A stretch of 64,000 bases of DNA from Streptomyces sp. f51 (GTDB lineage Bacteria; Actinomycetota; Actinomycetes; Streptomycetales; Streptomycetaceae): contig NZ_CP149798.1 of NCBI RefSeq assembly GCF_037940415.1, positions 3,713,001 to 3,777,000 on the forward strand, written 5' to 3'. The notes under the pieces were generated by a model that had not been told where the DNA came from, made no database searches, and saw only the letters and a program-made list of their open reading frames with translations. Each line of letters starts with the position of its first letter. Position 1 is the first letter of the stretch. This document shows positions 23,870 to 34,491 of the stretch, one piece after another. A program made the translations under genes and the position numbers.

Positions 23870-24069
23870 TTGTCCACAGACCGCGGCCGATCTTGTGCAC
23901 CCTGTGCGGGAACAGCTGTGCCCCCTGTCGCTGACCCGGGTTTTCCCAGGTCGGACAGGGGGCGAACAGGTTTGCGGGAGCTTGGGGGCCGGTCACACCG
24001 GCGTCAACCGCGGATTAGTTATCCACAGATCGTCTTTCTTTTCCACCTGTGGACAAGTGTTGTGGATAA
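23870..24069. other. Cluster of four perfect DnaA boxes outside oriC
   Basis: Within 200 bases are TTGTCCACA (23870-23878), TTATCCACA (24019-24027), and inverted copies at 24048-24056 (TTGTCCACA) and 24061-24069 (TTATCCACA). All four match a DnaA-box consensus exactly, which is stricter than most oriC boxes. The last three lie within 51 bases. The stretch 23840-24129 has no gene; it is downstream of both the rhomboid gene and crgA. Streptomyces is known to carry DnaA-box clusters outside oriC that titrate DnaA. Confidence 0.8.
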
Positions 24070-24129
24070 CTCAGTGGACAGCTGTGGGCAGAGCTCGGGC
24101 CCGCGTTGCTTCCATCCGGGCGAAGACGG

Positions 24130-24384
24130 TCACTTCCACTGGGTGGAGACGCCGAAACCGGCCGCGATGAAGCCGAAGCCGACCACGATGTTCCAGTTGT
24201 CGAGCGCGTCGATCGGCAGGGAGCCGTCCGTCACGTAGAAGACGACGATCCAGGCGAGGCCGATGAGGAACATGGCCAGCATGGCCGGTGCCACCCAGGC
24301 GTTGCTGTTCATCTTGATGGTGGTCGCCTGCTTCGCCGGGGGCGGCGTGTAGTCGGCCTTCTTGCGGATACGTGACTTCGGCAC
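24130..24384 (-). CDS. crgA: Cell division inhibitor CrgA
   Basis: An 84-residue protein from GTG 24384 after AGGAGAG. It is basic at the N-terminus ([16 protein letters not shown]), with two membrane helices ([20 protein letters not shown] and [20 protein letters not shown]). Length and motifs match Streptomyces CrgA. CrgA influences FtsZ-ring formation in aerial hyphae and, in mycobacteria, bridges FtsZ to septal penicillin-binding proteins. It lies next to the extra-oriC DnaA-box cluster. Confidence 0.95.
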   Translation of the reverse strand: MPKSRIRKKADYTPPPAKQATTIKMNSNAWVAPAMLAMFLIGLAWIVVFYVTDGSLPIDALDNWNIVVGFGFIAAGFGVSTQWK

Positions 24385-24526
24385 GAGGGTCTCTCCTGTC
24401 GATGCGCTGCGTGGCCGCGCAGGGAACTGGGGCGGGCTCCGGGGCAGCGTACAAGGGGAAACTGAGCGCTCCCCCGGGCGTCAGTTAGCGTAGTGCTTCC
24501 GCGGCGCCGAAGGAGATAAGGGTACG

Positions 24527-25306
24527 TTGAGCAATTCTGCCGACTCCCCCGGGACGAATTCCAGTCCTGGCGGTACGCACCGTTTCCGTCCGGTACGCGT
24601 CCTCACCGTGGCCGTCTTCGCGCTCGCGGGACTCATCTTCTTCACGAGCTTCGACACGGCCAAGGGTACGAACATCCGTACGGACTCGTCGATGCTGAAG
24701 CTCTCCGACCTGATCCAGGAACGCAGCCGCAAGAACGCGACGCTGGACGAGTCCAATGGTGCCCTGCGCCGCGACGTGGACGGCCTCGCCGGCCGCGAGG
24801 ACGGCAGCAGCGCCGCCGGGGACGCCAGGCTCGCGGCGCTGGAGAAGAACGCGGGCACCCGGAAGACCAAGGGGCAGGCCCTCACGGTCACCCTCAACGA
24901 CGCCCCGCCGAACGCGACGGCGAAGCTCCCCGGCTACCCCGAGCCGCAGCCCGACTACCTCGTCATCCACCAGCAGGACCTCCAGGCGGTGGTGAACGCC
25001 CTGTGGCAGGGCGGCGCCAAGGGCATCAAGGTCATGGACCAGCGTCTGATCTCCACCAGTGCCGTGCGCTGCGTCGGCAACACCCTGATCCTCCAGGGCC
25101 GCGTCTACTCGCCTCCCTACAAGATCACCGCTATCGGCGACCCGGCCAAGCTCCAGAAGTCGCTCGCCGCCTCCCCGGCGATCCAGAACTACATGGTGTA
25201 CGTCAACGTCTACGGGCTCGGCTGGAAAGTCGAGGAGAACGGGACGGTGACTCTTCCCGGCTACTCGGGCACAGTGGATCTGCACTACGCGAAGCCCGTG
25301 CAGTAG
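24527..25306 (+). CDS. DUF881 family membrane-anchored protein
   Basis: A 259-residue protein with a TTG start 10 bases after AAGGAGA. Residues 24-42 form a signal-anchor helix (VLTVAVFALAGLIFFTS), followed by a coiled-coil-like charged segment (about 55-100) and the DUF881 domain (about 105-255), with VNALWQGGAKGIKVMDQRL and the GWKVEENGTVTLPGYSG ending. The fold resembles periplasmic division/secretion partner proteins. Exact role unknown. It starts the plus-strand sortase run and is divergent from crgA. Confidence 0.88.
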   Translation: MSNSADSPGTNSSPGGTHRFRPVRVLTVAVFALAGLIFFTSFDTAKGTNIRTDSSMLKLSDLIQERSRKNATLDESNGALRRDVDGLAGREDGSSAAGDARLAALEKNAGTRKTKGQALTVTLNDAPPNATAKLPGYPEPQPDYLVIHQQDLQAVVNALWQGGAKGIKVMDQRLISTSAVRCVGNTLILQGRVYSPPYKITAIGDPAKLQKSLAASPAIQNYMVYVNVYGLGWKVEENGTVTLPGYSGTVDLHYAKPVQ

Positions 25307-25367
25307 GAGCCGGTCCTCGCGGAGCAGTGGGCGAAGCCTGTGGAGCCAGCCGCCGCCGGGGGGCCTT

Positions 25368-26099
25368 GTGTCGGTGCGAGTGGTCGTCAGGACGATCAGT
25401 GAGCTGTGCCTGACCGCGGGGGCCCTGATCGTGCTCTTCGTGGTCTACGTGTTGTTCTGGACCGGGATCAAGGCCGACAGCGCGATGAACCACCAGATCG
25501 AAGTGCTCCAGGAGCAGTGGTCGAAGGGAGCGGTGGCCCAGTCGCCGAAGCCCGGCTCCGACTCCTCCGGAGCACCGGGCCGTACGGGCGGATCGGCTCC
25601 CGGGAGTCCGAAGGCGCCCGGCCCCTACACGTTCGGCGGCCCGTTCGCCGTCATGTACATCCCGCGTCTTGGTTTCACGTGGAACAAGCCGGTGCTCGAA
25701 GGCACGGCCACCCAGGTGCTGAAGCAGGGACTCGGCCACTACCGGGGGACCGCCCGGCTCGGCCAGGAGGGAAACTTCTCGGTCGCGGGTCACCGGCGCA
25801 CGTACGGGGATCCCTTCAAGGACTTTCCCGAGCTCCGCAAGGGTGACGCGGTGGTGCTGACGGACGGAACCACCTGGTTCACGTATCGGATCGACAAAGG
25901 GCCCTACAAAACAGTGCCCTCGGACATTGAGGTGATCGACCCTGTGCCACGTAAGTCCGGGTATACGCGTCCGGGACGCTATCTCACGCTGACCACGTGC
26001 GATCCGGAGTGGGGGCACAGCCATCGGTTGATCGTGTGGGCACACCTCGATTCCACACAGCCTGTGGAGGCAGGGAAACCGGCGGCTCTGCGCCGTTAG
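25368..26099 (+). CDS. Class E sortase (first of three)
   Basis: Transpeptidase of the cell surface, 243 residues. GTG 25368 follows a G-run, and GTG 25374 is an alternative. It has an N-terminal signal-anchor (TAGALIVLFVVYVLFWTGIK), a Ser/Pro/Gly linker and a sortase domain from about residue 90. The catalytic His is in AGHRRTYGDPF, the Cys in TLTTCDPEW and the Arg in HSHRLIVW. Class E sortases use LAXTG-type signals. A one-mismatch parS site lies inside the gene at 25672-25685. Confidence 0.93.
   Translation: MSVRVVVRTISELCLTAGALIVLFVVYVLFWTGIKADSAMNHQIEVLQEQWSKGAVAQSPKPGSDSSGAPGRTGGSAPGSPKAPGPYTFGGPFAVMYIPRLGFTWNKPVLEGTATQVLKQGLGHYRGTARLGQEGNFSVAGHRRTYGDPFKDFPELRKGDAVVLTDGTTWFTYRIDKGPYKTVPSDIEVIDPVPRKSGYTRPGRYLTLTTCDPEWGHSHRLIVWAHLDSTQPVEAGKPAALRR
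25672..25685. promoter_or_regulatory. parS: parS site inside the sortase gene, one mismatch
   Basis: GTTTCACGTGGAAC matches 13 of 14 bases of GTTTCACGTGAAAC. It is the reverse complement of the variant at 20994-21007. Many Streptomyces parS sites are intragenic. Confidence 0.75.
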
Positions 26100-26130
26100 T
26101 CTGTTGGCGTACGGCTACGGAAGGGACGGC

Positions 26131-26292
26131 ATGTACGGCTGGATCTGGCGGCATCTGCCGGGGAGCGTATGGGTGAGGGCGCTGATCTCGCTCGTGCTCG
26201 TCCTGGCGGTGGTCTACGTGCTCTTCCAGTACGTCTTCCCGTGGGCCGAACCGCTGCTTCCCTTCAACGATGTGACGGTGGACAACCAGTGA
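26131..26292 (+). CDS. Small membrane protein between sortase and pabA
   Basis: A 53-residue protein from ATG 26131, 4 bases after GGAAGGGA; a TTG at 26104 could extend it by 9 residues. One membrane helix (VRALISLVLVLAVVYVLFQYV) is followed by WAEPLLPFNDVTVDNQ. The stop overlaps the pabA start by 4 bases (GTGA), so it is coupled to pabA. I do not recognise a function. Tight packing in the operon and a good ribosome-binding site support it as real. Confidence 0.78.
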   Translation: MYGWIWRHLPGSVWVRALISLVLVLAVVYVLFQYVFPWAEPLLPFNDVTVDNQ

Positions 26293-26927
26293 GCACGCGC
26301 ATCCTCGTTGTGGACAACTACGACAGCTTCGTCTTCAACCTGGTCCAGTACCTGTACCAGTTGGGCGCGGAGTGCGAAGTGCTGCGCAACGACGAGGTGT
26401 CGACCGCGCACGCCCAGGACGGCTTCGACGGTGTGCTCCTGTCCCCGGGGCCCGGCGCTCCCGAACAGGCCGGTGTCTGCGTCGACATGGTCCGGCACTG
26501 CGCCGCGACCGGGGTCCCCGTCTTCGGGGTCTGCCTCGGGATGCAGTCGATGCAGGTGGCCTACGGGGGTGTGGTCGGCCGGGCGCCCGAGCTGCTGCAC
26601 GGAAAGACCTCGCTCGTGGAGCACCAGGGCAAGGGCGTCTTCGCCGGACTGCCCTCTCCCTTCACGGCGACCCGCTACCACTCGCTGGCCGCCGAGCCGG
26701 AGACCGTCCCGGCCGAGCTGGAAGTCACCGCCCGAACGCACGACGGAATCGTCATGGGTCTCAGACACCGTGAACTGCCCGTCGAGGGCGTGCAGTTCCA
26801 CCCGGAGTCGGTGCTCACCGAGCACGGCCACCGGATGCTCGCCAACTGGCTGCTCGAGTGCGGTGACAAGGTGGCCGTGGCGAGGTCGGCGGGGCTCGCC
26901 CCGGTGGTGGGCAGGGCCACGGCGTGA
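26289..26927 (+). CDS. pabA: Aminodeoxychorismate/anthranilate synthase glutamine amidotransferase subunit
   Basis: Supplies ammonia from glutamine to chorismate for p-aminobenzoate (folate) or anthranilate. The GTG at 26289 gives 212 residues. The class I amidotransferase triad is visible: Cys in GVCLGMQ, His and Glu in GVQFHPES. The N-terminal ILVVDNYDSFVFNLVQYL is typical. No component I gene is adjacent; it is embedded between sortase genes, overlapping both neighbours by 4 bases, so it is expressed with the envelope genes. PabA versus TrpG cannot be decided from sequence; position favours PabA. Confidence 0.9.
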   Translation: MSTRILVVDNYDSFVFNLVQYLYQLGAECEVLRNDEVSTAHAQDGFDGVLLSPGPGAPEQAGVCVDMVRHCAATGVPVFGVCLGMQSMQVAYGGVVGRAPELLHGKTSLVEHQGKGVFAGLPSPFTATRYHSLAAEPETVPAELEVTARTHDGIVMGLRHRELPVEGVQFHPESVLTEHGHRMLANWLLECGDKVAVARSAGLAPVVGRATA

Positions 26928-28381
26928 CCGCGCTGCGCCCCGAGCGCGACAGCTCCCCCTACGGCGGCGAGGCCGCGTACGGGGGCGCCGGCGCGTTCGA
27001 GGCGGCGGTCGGAGGACTCGCGGACCCGCTGACGGATCCGCTGCCCGGCCAGGCACAGGGCCAGGCCCCGGGCGCACCGCAGCAGGGCTACGACCACGGC
27101 GGGTACGGACCCGACTGGTACGCGGCGCAGCAACAGCAGCAGGAGCAGGCGGCCCGGATGCAGGCCGCGCATCTTCACGCGGCCCAGACCGCGCAGGCAC
27201 AGGCGCAGGCGCAGGCTGCGCAGGCACAGGCCGCCCAGGCGTACGCCGCCCAGGCCCGAGCGGCCCAGGCTCCCGCGCAGGCGATGCCGTCCACCCCGGC
27301 TCCGGCACCCTCGTACGCGGACGACTACGAGCGGACGTACGCGCAGCCGTACGAGGAGACCGCGGCCGGTCACTACATCGGACCGGCCGCCGCCCCGATG
27401 ACCCCTCCCACGGCCGCCACAATGGCCGCCCCCGCGGCGGAACCGGTCCTGCCGGGCCTGCCGCTGGACGACCGGACGGTCGCGCTGCGCCTTCCCGGTT
27501 CGTCCACGAGGGCGGAGCGCCGCGCGCGCGAGGCCGACAGCACGAGCGGCCCCGCCTCCGGAGGCCGTGCGGCCCGTCGTAAGGCCGCCAGACGCCACGG
27601 GCGGCACGGGGGGCCACTGGACCCCCACGAGCCCCAGGAGGCGGCTCAGGAGGCCGTCGGCACCCCTCGGAGCCGGATGGACGCCCGGCGTGCGGCGCGG
27701 GCGTCGAAGCCCGGCGCGGCGGTCCTGGTGAGCCGGATGGTCGGCGAGGTGTTCATCACCACCGGCGTGCTGATGCTGCTGTTCGTCACGTACCAGCTGT
27801 GGTGGTCGAACGTGCGGGCGCACCAGCAGGCGGGCAGCGAGGCGAGCAGCCTTCAGCAGGACTGGGCGAACGGGAAGCGGAACCCGGGGACGTTCTCGCC
27901 CGGGCAGGGCTTCGCCATCCTGCACATCCCGAAGCTGGACGTGGTCGCGCCGATCGCGGAGGGCACGAGCAAGACGGACGTGCTCGACCGCGGCATGGTC
28001 GGGCACTACGGCGAGGCGCCCCTCAAGACGGCGATGCCGAACGCCAAGACGGGCAACTTCGCGCTCGCCGGGCACCGCAACACCCACGGCGAACCGTTCC
28101 GCTACATCAACCGCCTCAAGCCGGGCGACGAGATCGTCGTCGAGACGCAGGACGACTACTACGTCTACAAGATGACGTCGATCCTGCCGGTGACGAGCCC
28201 GAGCAACACGAGCGTGCTCGACCCGGTCCCCAAGGGTTCGGGCTTCACCGCGCCGGGCCGCTACATCACCCTGACCACCTGCACACCGGAGTTCACCAGT
28301 AAGTACCGGATGATCGTCTGGGGCAAGATGGTCGAGGACCGGCCGCGCAGCAAGGGCAAGCCCGACGCGCTGATGGGCTGA
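26924..28381 (+). CDS. srtE1: Class E sortase with long Gln/Ala-rich N-terminal extension
   Basis: A 485-residue protein with a GTG overlapping the pabA stop. Residues 1-250 are disordered and cytoplasmic, with a Gln/Ala repeat zone (about 65-125) and many Arg-rich patches. One membrane helix (VGEVFITTGVLMLLFVTYQLWW) follows, then the sortase domain (about 325-470) with His in AGHRNTHGEPF, Cys in TLTTCTPEF and Arg in SKYRMIVWG. By position after pabA this corresponds to SrtE1 of S. coelicolor, needed for displaying chaplins on aerial hyphae; the symbol is an inference from position. Confidence 0.92.
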   Translation: MTALRPERDSSPYGGEAAYGGAGAFEAAVGGLADPLTDPLPGQAQGQAPGAPQQGYDHGGYGPDWYAAQQQQQEQAARMQAAHLHAAQTAQAQAQAQAAQAQAAQAYAAQARAAQAPAQAMPSTPAPAPSYADDYERTYAQPYEETAAGHYIGPAAAPMTPPTAATMAAPAAEPVLPGLPLDDRTVALRLPGSSTRAERRAREADSTSGPASGGRAARRKAARRHGRHGGPLDPHEPQEAAQEAVGTPRSRMDARRAARASKPGAAVLVSRMVGEVFITTGVLMLLFVTYQLWWSNVRAHQQAGSEASSLQQDWANGKRNPGTFSPGQGFAILHIPKLDVVAPIAEGTSKTDVLDRGMVGHYGEAPLKTAMPNAKTGNFALAGHRNTHGEPFRYINRLKPGDEIVVETQDDYYVYKMTSILPVTSPSNTSVLDPVPKGSGFTAPGRYITLTTCTPEFTSKYRMIVWGKMVEDRPRSKGKPDALMG

Positions 28382-28465
28382 GGACGGACGCCGGCGCGGG
28401 GACGGACCGCGGGCGTCACGCGCACGAGAGACAACCTGAGACAGACCAGACGGGGCAGATGAACA

Positions 28466-29227
28466 GTGGCAGCGAGGACCGACCACGACGAACGCGCCGG
28501 ATCGGACGCCGGCTACGCCGCCCCTGGTGACGTGACCGGCGGACGCCGGCGCATGGGATGGTTCGCGATGACGGTCAGCGTCTTCGGTGAACTCCTCATC
28601 ACGGTGGGGCTGGTGCTCGGCCTGTTCGTCGTCTACTCGCTGTGGTGGACGAACGTCGTGGCCGACCGCGAGGCGCACAAGCAGGGGGACAAGGTCCGCG
28701 ACCACTGGGCGCAGGCCCCGAGCGGTCCCGGCGCCCTGGACACCAAGGACGGCATCGGCTTCCTGCACGTCCCGGCGATGAAGAACGGCGAGGTGCTCGT
28801 CCAGAAGGGCACGGCGACGACGGTCCTCAACGAAGGTGTCGCCGGCTACTACACCGAACCCGTCAAGGCGTCCCTGCCGATGACCGGCAAGGACGGCAAC
28901 TTCACCCTCGCCGCCCACCGGGACGGCCACGGTGCCAAGTTCCACAACATCGACAAGATCGCCCAGGGCGACGCGATCGTCTTCGAGACCCGCGACAAGT
29001 GGTACGTCTACAAGGTCTTCGACATCCTCCCGGAGACCTCGAAGTACAACGTCAAGGTGCTCCAGACGGTGCCGAAGGAGTCCGGTAGGACGAAGCCGGG
29101 CCACTACATCACCCTGACGACCTGCACCCCGGTGTACACCTCCCGCTACCGCTACGTGGTGTGGGGCGAACTGGAACGCGTCGACAAGGTCGACAGCGCC
29201 CGCACACCGCCGAAGGAACTGCGCTAG
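28466..29227 (+). CDS. srtE2: Class E sortase (third of the run)
   Basis: A 253-residue protein with GTG 28466 preceded by GGGGCAG. It has a cytoplasmic N-terminus, one helix (GELLITVGLVLGLFVVYSLWW) and a sortase domain. The catalytic residues are His in AAHRDGHGAKF, Cys in TLTTCTPVY and Arg in SRYRYVVWG. It closely resembles the preceding sortase, pointing to tandem duplication. Likely the SrtE2 counterpart by position. A tandem repeat and a strong hairpin follow it. Confidence 0.92.
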   Translation: MAARTDHDERAGSDAGYAAPGDVTGGRRRMGWFAMTVSVFGELLITVGLVLGLFVVYSLWWTNVVADREAHKQGDKVRDHWAQAPSGPGALDTKDGIGFLHVPAMKNGEVLVQKGTATTVLNEGVAGYYTEPVKASLPMTGKDGNFTLAAHRDGHGAKFHNIDKIAQGDAIVFETRDKWYVYKVFDILPETSKYNVKVLQTVPKESGRTKPGHYITLTTCTPVYTSRYRYVVWGELERVDKVDSARTPPKELR

Positions 29228-29241
29228 TCCCTGCCCGTGTT

Positions 29242-29304
29242 CACGGCCAGGCAGCTCCACGGCCAGGCAGCTCCACGGCGACGCAGCTCCACGGCGACGG
29301 ACTC
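29242..29304. repeat. 16-bp tandem repeat, four copies
   Basis: The unit CACGGCCAGGCAGCTC occurs twice exactly (29242-29257, 29258-29273), once with two changes (29274-29289) and once shortened to 15 bp (29290-29304). It lies between the last sortase stop and the bidirectional hairpin, noncoding on both strands. Confidence 0.9.
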
Positions 29305-29316
29305 CACGGTCACGCG

Positions 29317-29350
29317 AAGGGCCCCGGCACTGTGAAGTGCCGGGGCCCTT
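29317..29350. terminator. Bidirectional terminator between sortase and pknB operons
   Basis: A perfect 14-bp GC stem with a 6-base loop, flanked by AA and TT, lies between the plus-strand sortase run and the minus-strand pknB operon and can serve both. Confidence 0.85.
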
Positions 29351-29388
29351 TCCGTGGCCTGCCTCAGTGGGCGGTCGCCGGGCGGGTC

Positions 29389-31380
<1,992 letters not shown>

Positions 31381-31550
31381 AGCTACCTACCAGCCCTCTC
31401 CGTCGGTCCCGACCGCACCTTTGTGTGGTCCGGCGGTGTGCTGTCCGGGCATACCGTACCCGGATCGCTTCCTGTGACCTGGCCTGGACCGTCACCCGTG
31501 ACAGGACCGGTATCGCAACGTGCACCGATGTGATGGGGACGTGAGCGGGG

Positions 31551-33032
31551 TCACTTCTTGCTGTCGATGACTGCCTTCATCACGTCCCTTGCGATGGGGG
31601 CGGCCAGACCGCCACCGGTGATGTCGCCGCGGTTGGCGCTGCCGTCCTCGACGACCACCGCGACGGCGACCGGGGAGCTGCCGTCGGGCAGCTTGGCGTA
31701 GGAGATGAACCACGCGTACGGCTTCTCGCTGTTGGCGACACCGTGCTGGGCGGTACCCGTCTTGCCACCCACGGTGACGTTGGGGATCTGTGCCCTCGTG
31801 CCCGTGCCCTCCTTGACGACCGTCTCCATCATCGACTGGAGGATCTGGGCGTTGGACTCGGAGAGCGGCTGGCTGAGCTTCTCGGGCTCGGTCTGCGAGA
31901 CGACGTCCAGGTTGGGTGCCTGGAGCTTGTCGACCATGTAGGGCTTCATGAGCGTGCCGTTGTTGGCGACGGTGGAGGCCACCATGGCCATCTGGAGCGG
32001 GGTCGCGGCCGTCTCGAACTGGCCGATGGAGCTGAGCGCGGTCTGCGCGTCGTCCATCGACTTGGGGAAGACGGAGGCGTTGGAGCGCACCGGGGTGAGC
32101 TGCTCGGAGTTGAAGCCGAACTTCTCGGCCTCCGCCAGCATCTTGTCCTTGCCGAGGTCGGCGCCGATCTTGCCGAAGACGGTGTTGCAGGAGACCTTGA
32201 GCGCCACGCGCATGGTGGCGTTCTTGCAGGGGATGTTCCCCTCGTTCTTCAGCTCGGTCCGCGTGCCCTTCAGGATGTACGGCAGCGGGGTGTCGGTGTG
32301 CTGGTCCGCCCCCGTGTACAGGCCGTTCTCCAGGGCCGCGGCCGCGGTGACCACCTTGAAGGTGGAGCCGGGCGGGTAGGTCTCGCGCAGCGCCCGGTTG
32401 AGCATCGGGTCGTCGGGGTCGTTCTTCTTCTGGAGCTTGTTCCAGGCCTGCGCGTCGGTGTCGGAGTTGCCGGCGAAGGACGACGGGTCGTACGACGGGG
32501 TCGAGGCCAGCGCCAGGATCGCGCCGGTCTGCGGGTTGATCGCGGCGACGGCGCCCTTGCCCCGGCTCAGCAGGCCCTTGTAGGCGGCCTTCTGCGCGGC
32601 GGCGTTGAGGGTGGTGACGACGTTGCCGCCCTGCTTCCCCTTGCCCGTGATCATGTCGAGGGTGTTGCGGAAGAAGAGCCGGTCGTCGTTGCCGGTGAGG
32701 ATGCCGTCGTCCAGCTTCTCCAGCTGGGAGGCGTCGAAGGCCTGCGAGGCGTACCCGGTGACCGGCGCCCACATGGCGCCGTCCTTGTAGGTGCGCTTCC
32801 ACACGAAGTCGCTGATCCCGGTCTTCTTCGACTTGGCCGCCCCGGTGACCGGGTTGCCGTCGACGATGATGTCGCCGCGCGGAGTGGCGTACCGCTCGAT
32901 GGCGACACGGCGGTTGTTCGAGTTGGTCCGCAGGCTGTCCGCCTGGACGTACTGGACGTAGTTGTCGCGGAGGAGCAGGGCGAGGACCAGGAGCCCGCAG
33001 AAGATCGCGATCCGGCGCAGGGGCTTGTTCAC
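31551..33032 (-). CDS. pbpA: Class A-operon penicillin-binding protein PbpA (class B transpeptidase)
   Basis: Monofunctional DD-transpeptidase that cross-links peptidoglycan with its SEDS partner. The GTG at 33032 (MNKPLRRIAIF) gives 493 residues. It has an N-terminal membrane anchor, a dimerisation-type domain, and a transpeptidase domain with SxxK in PPGSTFKVV, SxN in VSCNTVF and KTG in GGKTGTAQ. Its start overlaps the stop of the rodA/ftsW-like gene by 4 bases, the usual coupling of SEDS and PBP partners. Confidence 0.95.
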   Translation of the reverse strand: MNKPLRRIAIFCGLLVLALLLRDNYVQYVQADSLRTNSNNRRVAIERYATPRGDIIVDGNPVTGAAKSKKTGISDFVWKRTYKDGAMWAPVTGYASQAFDASQLEKLDDGILTGNDDRLFFRNTLDMITGKGKQGGNVVTTLNAAAQKAAYKGLLSRGKGAVAAINPQTGAILALASTPSYDPSSFAGNSDTDAQAWNKLQKKNDPDDPMLNRALRETYPPGSTFKVVTAAAALENGLYTGADQHTDTPLPYILKGTRTELKNEGNIPCKNATMRVALKVSCNTVFGKIGADLGKDKMLAEAEKFGFNSEQLTPVRSNASVFPKSMDDAQTALSSIGQFETAATPLQMAMVASTVANNGTLMKPYMVDKLQAPNLDVVSQTEPEKLSQPLSESNAQILQSMMETVVKEGTGTRAQIPNVTVGGKTGTAQHGVANSEKPYAWFISYAKLPDGSSPVAVAVVVEDGSANRGDITGGGLAAPIARDVMKAVIDSKK

Positions 33033-34465
33033 GGGCGGACCACCTGGGTCATCTCGGCGTCGGGGCTGGGAGCGGGAGCGGGCGCCGGGCGGCGGGCGGT
33101 GTCGCTGATGCGGATCAGGATGCCCATCAGCGCCCAGTTGGCGATGACGGAGGAGCCTCCGTAGGCCACGAACGGCATCGTCATACCGGTCAGCGGGATC
33201 AGGCCCATGACGCCGCCGGCGACCACGAACACCTGGAGCGCGAAGCCGCCGGAGAGACCCACGGCGAGGAGCTTGCCGAAGGGGTCGCGGGCGGCGAGCG
33301 CGGTGCGGATGCCGCGTTCCACGATCAGGCCGTAGATGACCAGGATGCCCATGATCCCGGCGAGGCCCAGTTCCTCGCCGAAGCTGGCGAGGATGAAGTC
33401 GGAGTTGGCGGCGAAGCGGATGAGCTCGGAGTGGCCCTGGCCCCATCCGGTGCCGAGCGTGCCGCCGGAGCCGAAGGCCCACAGTGCCTGCATGGACTGC
33501 TCGGTGTGACCGCCGACGTTCTGGCGGCTGAGCATGAACTCGTGCATCGGGTCGAGCCAGGCCTGGACACGCTGCTGCACGTGCGTCTCGAAGGTCGCCA
33601 CACCGACCGCGCCGGCCGCGGACATCAGCAGACCGAAGACGATCCAGCTGGTGCGCTCGGTGGCGACGTACAGCATGATGATGAACATTCCGAAGAACAG
33701 CAGCGACGTACCGAGGTCGGTCTCGAACACCAGGATCAGGATCGAGATGAACCAGACCACGAGGATCGGGCCGAGGTCGCGGCCGCGGGGAAGGTACAGC
33801 CCCATGAAGCGGCGGCTCGCGAGGGCGAGCGCGTCCCGCTTCACCATCAGGTAGCCGGCGAAGAAGATCGCCAGGACGATCTTGGCGAACTCACCGGGCT
33901 GGATGGAGAAACTGCCGATGTGGATCCAGATCTTGGCGCCGTAGATGTTGGCGCCGAGGCCCGGCACGAGCGGCAGGAGCAGCAGCACCAGGGCGCCGAC
34001 CATGGAGATGTAGGTGTAGCGCTGAAGGACGCGGTGGTCCTTCAGGAAGAACAGCACACCGACGAACAGGGCGATGCCCAGGGCCGTGTACATCAGCTGG
34101 CGGGGCGCGGCGGTGCCCGCCTGCTTGATCGACTGGAGCAGCTTGGACTGGTCGAGCCGCCAGATCATCACCAGCCCGAGGCCGTTCAGCAGCGTGGCCA
34201 GCGGCAGCAGCAGCGGGTCCGCGTACGGAGCGAACTTGCGTACGGCGAGATGGGCGACGCCGGCCAGCAGGCCGAGGCCCAGGCCGTAACTCAGCAGGCC
34301 GGCGGGCACCTTGTCGTCGATGGCGAGGCCCACGTTGGCGTAGGCGAACACCGGGATGACAACGGCGAACACCAGCAAGGCCAGTTCGGTGTTGCGTCGG
34401 CTCGGTGTGCCGATCGATCCGATCGTGGACGTGTGGTGCGTCGGCGTGTTCGTACTACTGCTCAT
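33029..34465 (-). CDS. rodA: SEDS-family peptidoglycan glycosyltransferase (RodA/FtsW)
   Basis: Polymerises lipid II into glycan strands. It has 478 residues with about 10-12 membrane helices. SEDS hallmarks are IQPGEFAKIVLAIFFAGYL, GRDLGPILVVWF..FETDLGTSLLFF (catalytic-type Asp), the ANSDFILASFGEELG loop and VGLIPLTGMTMPFVAYGGSS. The position beside pbpA matches the actinobacterial pknB-pbpA-rodA set. RodA versus FtsW cannot be fixed from the sequence alone. Confidence 0.94.
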   Translation of the reverse strand: MSSSTNTPTHHTSTIGSIGTPSRRNTELALLVFAVVIPVFAYANVGLAIDDKVPAGLLSYGLGLGLLAGVAHLAVRKFAPYADPLLLPLATLLNGLGLVMIWRLDQSKLLQSIKQAGTAAPRQLMYTALGIALFVGVLFFLKDHRVLQRYTYISMVGALVLLLLPLVPGLGANIYGAKIWIHIGSFSIQPGEFAKIVLAIFFAGYLMVKRDALALASRRFMGLYLPRGRDLGPILVVWFISILILVFETDLGTSLLFFGMFIIMLYVATERTSWIVFGLLMSAAGAVGVATFETHVQQRVQAWLDPMHEFMLSRQNVGGHTEQSMQALWAFGSGGTLGTGWGQGHSELIRFAANSDFILASFGEELGLAGIMGILVIYGLIVERGIRTALAARDPFGKLLAVGLSGGFALQVFVVAGGVMGLIPLTGMTMPFVAYGGSSVIANWALMGILIRISDTARRPAPAPAPSPDAEMTQVVRP

Positions 34466-34491
34466 CGTGTGACAGGGCCCCTCACGGCTTC

